Shown here in pieces: positions 1-5,373 of a stretch of DNA of 5,373 nucleotides (positions are counted from its first letter, which is position 1; the number at the start of each line of letters is the position of its first letter). The position numbers and the translations under genes were made by a program. Origin of the DNA: Spirochaetes bacterium RIFOXYC1_FULL_54_7 (GTDB lineage Bacteria; Spirochaetota; Spirochaetia; Treponematales; UBA12059); the NCBI GenBank assembly GCA_001830645.1, contig MIBM01000036.1, forward strand, positions 967 through 6,339. The letters are read 5' to 3'. The notes below the pieces were generated by a model that had not been told where the DNA came from, made no database searches, and saw only the letters and a program-made list of their open reading frames with translations.

Positions 1-1647
1 ACTGACTACAGCCCCTACAGTGGCCCGACGCAGCGAAACGGCATACTCGAAAGAATCCGGCACCAAGGCCTGGGCCATGCCAGGAACGTGCACACCATCG
101 GAATCACAGATGTATCGGAACATTCCGGCTGACTCAAGGTACAATACTGCTGATACAGGGGGCCAGCCATCAAGCATTGATGAATCCACCATCAAGGCCA
201 GGCGATGTCTCAGATGGTCCCAGCCTTCGGAAGACCTTGGATGGATGAGACCCATCATAGCACCATCGACGGCAGCCGCAGAGGCACCTGCAGCTGAGTC
301 GGACAGTATGCCGGCACTGGTTCCCGGCATGGTTGCTGCCCCGGACAGCTCCAGACCTGACAAGGCTCCTGCACCGGCAACAGCCGCCGCCCTCAGTCGT
401 TCAAGACTGGCTGACTCGGCGACTGATTGTCTGCCTAGCTCGCTGGCATACCAGGCCAGGGCCAGAACCAGGATTATGCCCAGCAAACCAGGAAGGGATG
501 CCCCAAGGATGGCAAGGGGTTTTGGTGCATAGCAAGCAGAAATGTACACCCCAATGAAAAAAGCCACCAAGCCGACAAGCAGACTACCAGCCAGAAACAT
601 CCAGGCCAGCCAGGAACGCTTTACCACAGGTTCCGTGACAGAAAAGCCTGCAAGTTTCCTGACTATCCGGGCCTGCCCGGAACTGCCACTGGTATCGTCC
701 CCGGAACCAGGCCCTGAACCGGGATCGACAACCAGCACAGAAGAAGCCTGCCTGTCCACAAGAACGAGCCCCTCGGGACCAATGGAAAAATTATCAAAGG
801 CGAAACCAGGTATCACAGCTGAACCAGTGGCACCAGCCCCATTGGAAGCCGAGACTATCACTTCCTGCTCCCCACCCGATCCTATGCGCAGAATGAGTCC
901 AGCCACCGGATCGGCTATGTACAAGCTGCCGCTATCATCATAGCGGATGCAGGCGGGATACGGCAGTCTGGCAGCGTACTCCGAAAGAGTCTCGAAACGA
1001 TCGCGCTGGAAAAGTGCAAGGGCGCCCTCGGCAGCCACAGCTACAATGCCACCGGGTCCGCCTGGGGCCAGGGAAGCACGATAAAGGACCCAATCCGATC
1101 TGCCTGCAACATGTTCAGCCAGGGTGGCTGTATCCAGGCTGGCCAGCACGATCGCCGCCCCGTCATCATACAGATACCAGAGTACATCATCCTTTACCCG
1201 CAATGACCCGGGAATGAAGCCAGATTCACCGGCTACCTTGCGTTCCAGAAGGACTGCCGCCAGCGAGCCATCCAGCCCGATGCGTACCAGACGCTGGCTA
1301 TGCCCGGCTGTACCAGTTGCCGAACTTGCGGGATATGCAATTTCGTCGATGCCATACAACATGCCTTCGGGATCTGCATCCACTGCCAGGAAGCGGCCAA
1401 AGAGGGTCCAGGGTCGGATTTCCCAGCGGATCAGACCGGTGGCATTGAAGCGCACTATCCGCCTGGAGTCAGAATCGATAACCGCGAATCCACCATCAGG
1501 CATGGGAAAGGCAGACTGGGGTGACTGCAGGCTGAAAGCCCGGTCCCCTGGTTCTCTTGCCAGGCCATCGCGGAATATCCACGAGAATCCGGCCAGAACC
1601 AGGAACAAGACAAGGATGGGTATGAAAACTGCTATCGATCGCTTCAT
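1..1647 (-). CDS. Membrane protein with NHL/beta-propeller-like region and putative extracytoplasmic sensor domain (3' end beyond window)
   Basis: Read on the minus strand from ATG at 1647, the frame stays open for 549 codons to the left edge, so the C-terminus is missing. Residues 4-25 are a hydrophobic anchor after a basic MKRS start. Residues about 45-310 carry repeated blade-like units: [18 protein letters not shown] (50-67), [10 protein letters not shown] (92-101), [20 protein letters not shown] (237-256), [18 protein letters not shown] (290-307). These resemble NHL/SMP-30-type beta-propeller blades. A Gly/Ser/Asp-rich linker follows (308-324). Two more membrane helices lie at about 346-370 and 378-402, joined by a very short loop. 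Residues 403-549 begin with an Ala-rich helical stretch and continue into [16 protein letters not shown] (503-518), which recalls Cache-like periplasmic sensor domains of bacterial signalling proteins. I infer a sensor with an output domain encoded beyond the window, but no output domain is visible. It is divergent from hppA. An in-frame GTG at 1659 is an alternative start, but it overlaps the ribosome binding site. Coding status is secure; function is not. Confidence 0.85.
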   Translation of the reverse strand, partial: MKRSIAVFIPILVLFLVLAGFSWIFRDGLAREPGDRAFSLQSPQSAFPMPDGGFAVIDSDSRRIVRFNATGLIRWEIRPWTLFGRFLAVDADPEGMLYGIDEIAYPASSATGTAGHSQRLVRIGLDGSLAAVLLERKVAGESGFIPGSLRVKDDVLWYLYDDGAAIVLASLDTATLAEHVAGRSDWVLYRASLAPGGPGGIVAVAAEGALALFQRDRFETLSEYAARLPYPACIRYDDSGSLYIADPVAGLILRIGSGGEQEVIVSASNGAGATGSAVIPGFAFDNFSIGPEGLVLVDRQASSVLVVDPGSGPGSGDDTSGSSGQARIVRKLAGFSVTEPVVKRSWLAWMFLAGSLLVGLVAFFIGVYISACYAPKPLAILGASLPGLLGIILVLALAWYASELGRQSVAESASLERLRAAAVAGAGALSGLELSGAATMPGTSAGILSDSAAGASAAAVDGAMMGLIHPRSSEGWDHLRHRLALMVDSSMLDGWPPVSAVLYLESAGMFRYICDSDGVHVPGMAQALVPDSFEYAVSLRRATVGAVVS

Positions 1648-1658
1648 TCTTGCCGTCA

Positions 1659-1664
1659 CTCTCC
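1659..1664 (-). promoter_or_regulatory. Ribosome binding site of the divergent membrane protein
   Basis: GGAGAG on the minus strand ends 11 bases before the ATG at 1647. The spacing is slightly long but acceptable. It favours that ATG over the in-frame GTG at 1659, which would overlap the site itself. Confidence 0.5.
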
Positions 1665-1758
1665 GACCATCACTAGCTTACCACCATTCCCATGTATTCC
1701 TGCTCCATCCGCAGCAAGGTCCTGGATTGCCGGACACGGGCAGGCTGCAGATGTACAA

Positions 1759-1787
1759 TTGCATAGCCGTTCCACGCAGAGTATACT
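1759..1787 (+). promoter_or_regulatory. Candidate sigma-70-type promoter for the hppA operon
   Basis: TTGCAT at 1759-1764 is a weak -35 (3 of 6 consensus bases, with the key TTG). It is separated by 17 bases from TATACT at 1782-1787, a strong -10 (5 of 6). Transcription would start near 1794 and give a leader of about 55 bases before the hppA start. The -10 lies inside the palindrome AGTATACT (1780-1787), so the reverse strand carries the same hexamer, but no matching -35 is found for the leftward gene. This is inferred from motif and spacing only. Confidence 0.5.
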
Positions 1788-1834
1788 GCATTCCGGCAAA
1801 GGACGCGATTGCCACGATACTCCGCTTTCCTTCT

Positions 1835-1839
1835 GGAGG
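1835..1839 (+). promoter_or_regulatory. Ribosome binding site that decides the hppA start
   Basis: GGAGG lies 10 bases before ATG 1850 but only 1 base before the in-frame ATG 1841. The spacing favours 1850 as the true start, which drops three residues (MTT) from the longer reading. Confidence 0.7.
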
Positions 1840-1849
1840 CATGACGACT

Positions 1850-3919
1850 ATGATCAATACCGCCTTGATAGCGGCACTTGTCGGAGGCACCGCTGCTCTG
1901 ATCTATGCAATCCGGAAAAGCATCTGGATACACAGACGTCCAGTGGGTATCGAGGCCCTGCAGCGCATCGCCGGTTATATAGCGGAAGGAGCCCAGGCTT
2001 TCCTGAAGCGGGAGTATACTGTACTCGTGCCCTTCGTTCTGGTTGTTGCAACATTCCTTGCCGTAGCCAACACGGGAGCCCTCCGACTGCAGTCTGTTTC
2101 CTTTTTGCTTGGAGCCCTTTGCTCGGCGGCTGCCGGCTATTTCGGCATGAAAACAGCCACCGCAGCCAATTCCAGAACGGCCATGGGCGCCGTGGAAAAC
2201 CTGGAAACCGCCCTCAAGGTGGCGTTTACCGGCGGTTCGGTGATGGGCATGACGGTGGTCGGTCTTGCCCTTCTGGGCCTCACTGCCGTAATGGCTGCGG
2301 GCATTGCCATCTTTGGCGACAGCCTGCCGGCCCTGCATGGCACTATTTTCCCCATCATGTCCGGTTTCAGCCTTGGGGCTTCCACCATAGCCCTCTTTGC
2401 CAGGGTAGGTGGTGGCATCTTCACCAAGGCGGCGGATGTAGGCGCCGATCTTGTAGGCAAGGTTGAAGCCGGCATCCCTGAAGACGATCCACGTAACCCT
2501 GCCGTTATAGCCGACAATGTTGGCGACAATGTCGGTGATGTGGCGGGCATGGGTGCAGACCTCTTTGAATCATATGTTGGATCCATAGTTGGCTGTGTCA
2601 TACTTGGCGCCAATGTTGTGGCATCAGATACCCTTCGCATACGCCTGGCAGTCCTGCCCATCCTCATGGCTGCCGCAGGAATAGCAGCGTCGATAGCCGG
2701 AACCTTCCTTGTGCGAGCCAAGCCTGGCAAATCACCCCAGGCGGCTCTGAATGCAGGAACCTTCGGTGCCGCTGCCTTGGCTGGCGTTCTCATGTTCCCC
2801 TTGGCCATGGCAGTGATGGGCAATGGAACCTTCGAAGACGGTGTCGGTGCCATACGGGTCGCCATGGCTTCGATACTGGGACTTGCCGCAGGCACAGCCA
2901 TAGGCCTTCTTACCGAATTCTTCACCGGTACCGATACCTCGCCGGTGCGCAAGATTGTCAAATCCTGTGATACAGGACCTGCAACGACCATAATAACCGG
3001 ACTCGGCGTAGGCATGATGTCTACCATGCCGCCCATCATCGTCATAGCCGGAGCTATTCTGGGTAGTTTTTCCCTGGCCGGAATGTATGGAATAGGTATG
3101 GCCGCCCTTGGCATGCTGGTAACCCTTGGCATACAGCTTTCCGTGGATGCCTATGGCCCTATCGCCGACAATGCCGGCGGTTTGGCTGTCATGTCGGCAA
3201 TGGATCCCCATGTAAGGGAAATAACCGACCAGCTTGACGCAGTGGGCAACACCACTGCTGCCATAGGCAAGGGCTTTGCCATCGGCTCGGCTGCACTTAC
3301 CGCCATCATACTGTTCAGTGCCTTTACCCAGTCGGCTACCGGGGGCGTGCCGTTCAGCTTCGATATAACCAGTCCCAAGGTATTGGTAGGGTTGTTTGTC
3401 GGCGGCATGATTCCCTTCCTCTTCTCTGCCTTGGCCATGGACGCCATAGGTGTCTCGGCCTTCGCGATGATAGAAGAGGTGCGCAGGCAGTTCAGGGAAA
3501 AACCAGGCATACTTGACGAGACAGAGATACCTGACTACCGTGCCTGCGTGGACATATCCACCAAAGCGGCGCTTGCCAAGATGATACTTCCCGGTGCCAT
3601 AGCGGCCATAAGCCCCGTTGCTGTGGGTTTCCTGGGGGGCATAGCCATGCTGGCTGGCCTGCTGGCAGGCGTTACCGTAACAGGCGTACTCATGGCCATA
3701 TTCATGTCCAACGCGGGCGGTGCCTGGGACAACGCCAAGAAACTGATAGAAGGACGCAAATACGGAAAAGGCTCGGATGCCCACAAGGCCGCGGTGGTCG
3801 GAGATACCGTCGGCGACCCGTTCAAGGACACTGCCGGTCCGGCACTGAACATTCTCATCAAACTCATGGCGATCATATCATTGGTGATCGCTCCTATACT
3901 CAAGACTTACTGGGGGTAA
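1850..3919 (+). CDS. hppA: K+-dependent membrane-bound ion-translocating pyrophosphatase
   Basis: This is a 689-residue integral membrane protein that hydrolyses cytoplasmic PPi to phosphate and pumps Na+ and/or H+ outward. The length and the many hydrophobic helices (about 16 in the family) are normal, and the gene is intact. All hallmark motifs are present: [13 protein letters not shown] (44-56); [18 protein letters not shown] (187-204); the Mg-PPi-binding acidic run D212, D213, D222, N223, D226, D230; DLFESY with the helix-6 gate glutamate E240; [12 protein letters not shown] (433-444, D440, N441); [12 protein letters not shown] (620-631); and [13 protein letters not shown] (651-663) with D652, D656, K659 and D660. 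[10 protein letters not shown] (466-475) has Ala at 470 and Gly at 473. K+-independent enzymes have Lys and Thr at these positions, so this is the K+-requiring class. The sequence alone does not settle Na+ versus H+ specificity; E240 in this place occurs in Na+ pumps and in some H+ pumps. ATG 1850 is chosen over ATG 1841 on ribosome binding site spacing. It is the first gene of a two-gene operon. Confidence 0.97.
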   Translation: MINTALIAALVGGTAALIYAIRKSIWIHRRPVGIEALQRIAGYIAEGAQAFLKREYTVLVPFVLVVATFLAVANTGALRLQSVSFLLGALCSAAAGYFGMKTATAANSRTAMGAVENLETALKVAFTGGSVMGMTVVGLALLGLTAVMAAGIAIFGDSLPALHGTIFPIMSGFSLGASTIALFARVGGGIFTKAADVGADLVGKVEAGIPEDDPRNPAVIADNVGDNVGDVAGMGADLFESYVGSIVGCVILGANVVASDTLRIRLAVLPILMAAAGIAASIAGTFLVRAKPGKSPQAALNAGTFGAAALAGVLMFPLAMAVMGNGTFEDGVGAIRVAMASILGLAAGTAIGLLTEFFTGTDTSPVRKIVKSCDTGPATTIITGLGVGMMSTMPPIIVIAGAILGSFSLAGMYGIGMAALGMLVTLGIQLSVDAYGPIADNAGGLAVMSAMDPHVREITDQLDAVGNTTAAIGKGFAIGSAALTAIILFSAFTQSATGGVPFSFDITSPKVLVGLFVGGMIPFLFSALAMDAIGVSAFAMIEEVRRQFREKPGILDETEIPDYRACVDISTKAALAKMILPGAIAAISPVAVGFLGGIAMLAGLLAGVTVTGVLMAIFMSNAGGAWDNAKKLIEGRKYGKGSDAHKAAVVGDTVGDPFKDTAGPALNILIKLMAIISLVIAPILKTYWG
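3912..3916 (+). promoter_or_regulatory. Ribosome binding site of the second operon gene, inside the hppA end
   Basis: A GGGGG run in the last codons of hppA sits 7 bases before ATG 3924. It is a G-rich, imperfect Shine-Dalgarno. With the 4-base intergenic gap it suggests translational coupling to hppA termination. The ATG at 3919 that overlaps the stop is out of frame and closes after two codons. Confidence 0.45.
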
Positions 3920-3923
3920 TGAC

Positions 3924-4709
3924 ATGAACCAAGACAGGCACTTGTACATGGTGATCCATCCCAATCATGCGCTGATAGCCAGCCAGATGGATCCGGCACA
4001 ATTCGCAAAGCACTATACCCAGGGCTCCACCCGCTACTTCGAGGGTCGCCTCATCTTTGTGGAGGTGGACCCTACCTACCGGCATCCTTACTTCCATATA
4101 GACCACGCCTTTGACGATCTGAAGCCCCACGAAGACGGCAGGCCAAAGGCCACAAAGTTCATATCAAGCTACCGTACCCTGGAGCATGTTGATTACGATG
4201 CTCTGGGAAAACTGTACTATTGCAACTCCCTGGGCGATTTCGTGGAACTTGAATCAGCCGACTATGATCCCAAGATGCGCGGGGACGAAATGCGGATCAT
4301 TCTTGAGGTGAACCCCATAAAGATGATGGTCCTGACCAAATACAACTTCCTGGAGTACGCCAAGTTCATCACTGACCCGGAGATGCCGAAAGGCGCACCC
4401 AAGATGTTCTATGCCCAGCTGGAGTTCAACGTGGACGACTTTATCAAGGAATTCCAGGATAACCCCTTCATCCGTAGTTTCGTGCCTGGCATACACCCCG
4501 CCCGCCTGCGTGAAGCCATCATGGAAGTACGGAGCAAGCCGGGCAAGAACACCAAGGGTCTATCCCTGGATTGCCCGGTTGACCGCATCTCCTACAAGTT
4601 CCTGCGCCACGGCTTCATGTTCGCATCAAAGGACAAGACCAGGTTCTACCCGCTGCTGTCCCTTGAGGAAGTAGAGAAGACCTACTATAAATTCTGGAAG
4701 AATATGTAG
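3924..4709 (+). CDS. Hypothetical soluble protein co-transcribed with hppA
   Basis: This is a complete 261-residue protein that I do not recognise. It has no signal peptide and no membrane helix, so it is probably cytosolic. Composition is mixed alpha/beta and rich in Tyr, Phe, His and charged residues. Notable segments are GSTRYFEGRLIFVEVDPTYR (34-53), a strand-like stretch; HPYFHIDHAFDD (54-65), His- and Asp-rich; EMRIILEVNPIKMMVLTKY (122-140); and a basic C-terminal half with RSKPGKNTKG (203-212), RISYKFLRHG (221-230) and a YYKFWKNM end. The only cysteines are C100 and C217. No nucleotide-binding loop, zinc-binding cluster or known catalytic signature is visible. The start at 3924 is 4 bases after the hppA stop, and the terminator at 4770-4806 closes the unit, so it shares the hppA message. 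Codon use matches hppA, with no sign of recent transfer. Expression with hppA hints at a link to PPi or ion homeostasis, but this is inference from position only. Confidence 0.9.
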   Translation: MNQDRHLYMVIHPNHALIASQMDPAQFAKHYTQGSTRYFEGRLIFVEVDPTYRHPYFHIDHAFDDLKPHEDGRPKATKFISSYRTLEHVDYDALGKLYYCNSLGDFVELESADYDPKMRGDEMRIILEVNPIKMMVLTKYNFLEYAKFITDPEMPKGAPKMFYAQLEFNVDDFIKEFQDNPFIRSFVPGIHPARLREAIMEVRSKPGKNTKGLSLDCPVDRISYKFLRHGFMFASKDKTRFYPLLSLEEVEKTYYKFWKNM

Positions 4710-4740
4710 GGCTACTGAACCGGGGTATTCCTGCCTGGCA

Positions 4741-4769
4741 AGCCCTGGTTCTGAAGCCCTGGTTCATGA
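4741..4769 (+). repeat. Short tandem repeat, two copies of about 14-15 bases
   Basis: AGCCCTGGTTCTGA (4741-4754) is followed directly by AGCCCTGGTTCATGA (4755-4769), identical except for one inserted A. The pair abuts the terminator stem. A further direct repeat, AGCGCCTG, occurs at 4815-4822 and 4835-4842. Replication slippage in non-coding DNA is the simplest explanation. Confidence 0.7.
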
Positions 4770-4806
4770 GGTTCGGGATTCCTGAAATCCCGGGCCTTCC
4801 TTTTCC
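4770..4806 (+). terminator. Rho-independent terminator of the hppA operon
   Basis: An 11-base-pair stem pairs 4770-4780 (GGTTCGGGATT) with 4786-4796 (AATCCCGGGCC), including two G-T wobbles and a 5-base loop CCTGA. The pyrimidine tract TTCCTTTTCC follows at 4797-4806. It lies 60 bases past the stop at 4709. The left flank is not A-rich, so it should work rightward only and not serve the convergent chemoreceptor gene. Confidence 0.75.
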
Positions 4807-4864
4807 TGGCAACCAGCGCCTGGAAGGGTTCCGAAGCGCCTGCCGGATAATCGGTGATTGCGGC

Positions 4865-5373
4865 TTAACCCAGGAGCGCCGGCGGATCTTTGACGCTGAT
4901 TCCTTTCTCTTGGGGCTCGTGTATGGATTCGAGCCGTCGGCCTAGCTCCCCTATAGCTGACTGGTTCAAAACCCCCGCATCCTTGACCTTGACGGCCTCT
5001 TCCGCCAGCCCGAAAAGACGCTCGGTCATTTCCCTCATGGTAGCCACAATGGAGGTAACCGCTTTTTCCTGGGCTCCTATGCCTGAATCCACTTCCAGTA
5101 CATGATCCCCCACAGCGATAACTGCCTCCCGGACAGATTGGGTGGCATTTACCGATTGGGTGGTACCCTTGTTTATCTCGTTCGTTCCTGAAGACAACTC
5201 GGAAACGCCCGAGGCAATCTCACTGATGGCATTGGCTACCTTGTCTATCTCGGTGCGGACTGTATCATAGGCCCGGGCAGCTTCTTCATTGGTACCAGCG
5301 GCCTGGCCTATGGATGCGGTGACACCACCAAGGGTCTCTGCAATGATTTTGGCATTCAGGGCAGTTTCGTCTG
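4865..5373 (-). CDS. Methyl-accepting chemotaxis protein, C-terminal part (start beyond window)
   Basis: The minus-strand frame is open from the right edge to the stop TAA at 4865-4867, giving 168 whole codons plus two bases. The sequence is a long Ala/Ser/Glu-rich helix typical of the descending arm of the receptor signalling hairpin: DETALNAKIIAETLGGVTA (1-19 of the fragment), IDKVANAISEIASGVSELSS (42-61), TNEINKGTTQSVNATQSV (63-80) and GAQEKAVTSIVATMREM (99-115). The last of these is compatible with a methylation helix. The edge falls just past where the conserved RKLA segment after the hairpin tip would lie, so the tip that binds CheA/CheW, and any membrane and ligand-binding domains, are outside. 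The C-terminus (PPALLG) lacks a CheR/CheB-binding NWETF-type pentapeptide. Receptors of this family relay ligand signals to the CheA kinase and the flagellar motor. It is convergent with the hppA operon, with a 155-base spacer. No terminator is visible for it. Confidence 0.88.
   Translation of the reverse strand, partial: DETALNAKIIAETLGGVTASIGQAAGTNEEAARAYDTVRTEIDKVANAISEIASGVSELSSGTNEINKGTTQSVNATQSVREAVIAVGDHVLEVDSGIGAQEKAVTSIVATMREMTERLFGLAEEAVKVKDAGVLNQSAIGELGRRLESIHEPQEKGISVKDPPALLG

Noticed and set aside
20..1217. Several plus-strand open frames in the left third
   Set aside because: They are antisense to the continuous 549-codon minus-strand gene, have low-complexity composition with no recognisable domain, and no convincing ribosome binding sites.
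1727..1759. Alternative promoter TTGCCG with TACAAT
   Set aside because: The spacer is 21 bases, too long for sigma-70. The pair 1759-1764 with 1782-1787 has the ideal 17-base spacing.
1124..1849. Upstream extension of the hppA reading frame by about 240 residues
   Set aside because: Most of it lies antisense to the left membrane-protein gene. The added residues are not pyrophosphatase-like, and a proper ribosome binding site sits before ATG 1850. The family's first membrane helix begins at that ATG.
2137..3903. Long minus-strand open frames within hppA
   Set aside because: They are shadows of the well-conserved pyrophosphatase coding strand. Their Met/Pro/Ala/Ser-rich translations are what an antisense reading of a GC-leaning gene gives.
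4810..4864. Terminator for the convergent chemoreceptor gene on the minus strand
   Set aside because: Only very small stems (for example CCAG-GCG-CTGG) are present, with no T-run following on the minus strand.
1..5373. Mobile elements, CRISPR arrays, tRNA or rRNA genes
   Set aside because: No transposase or integrase-like coding, no regularly spaced repeats, no flanking inverted repeats and no recognisable structural RNA were seen by eye.

Overview
The window fits a free-living or gut-associated bacterium of roughly middling-to-high GC. It shows dense coding, short spacers, and a membrane pyrophosphatase beside chemotaxis and sensor-type genes. A spirochaete is my best guess. It rests on the style of the chemoreceptor C-terminus, the combination of a K+-dependent pyrophosphatase with such receptors, and heavy use of the ATA isoleucine codon. 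This is a weak inference, and no rRNA or other taxonomic marker is present.

Layout. (1) Positions 1-1647, minus strand: the first 549 residues of a large membrane protein that runs off the left edge. It has an N-terminal membrane anchor, an NHL/beta-propeller-like repeat region, two more membrane helices, and the start of what looks like an extracytoplasmic sensor domain. (2) Positions 1648-1849: a divergent intergenic region with a good sigma-70-type promoter candidate facing right. (3) Positions 1850-3919, plus strand: a complete membrane-bound ion-pumping pyrophosphatase (HppA) of the K+-dependent type. (4) Positions 3924-4709, plus strand: a complete 261-residue soluble protein of unknown function. 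It starts 4 bases after the hppA stop and so is almost certainly co-transcribed. (5) Positions 4710-4864: a convergent spacer with a short tandem repeat and a strong rho-independent terminator for the hppA operon. (6) Positions 4865-5373, minus strand: the C-terminal 168 residues of a methyl-accepting chemotaxis protein whose start lies beyond the right edge.

How they work together. HppA couples PPi hydrolysis to pumping of Na+ and/or H+ across the cytoplasmic membrane, which recovers energy from biosynthetic PPi. The 261-residue protein is translated from the same message and is the most open question here. Nothing in its sequence tells me its role, but the tight linkage makes a link to PPi or ion-gradient metabolism worth testing. 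The flanking genes are separate transcription units: the left one is divergent and the right one convergent. Both look like membrane or chemosensory signalling proteins and have no evident functional tie to the pyrophosphatase. I see no mobile element, CRISPR array, tRNA or rRNA.
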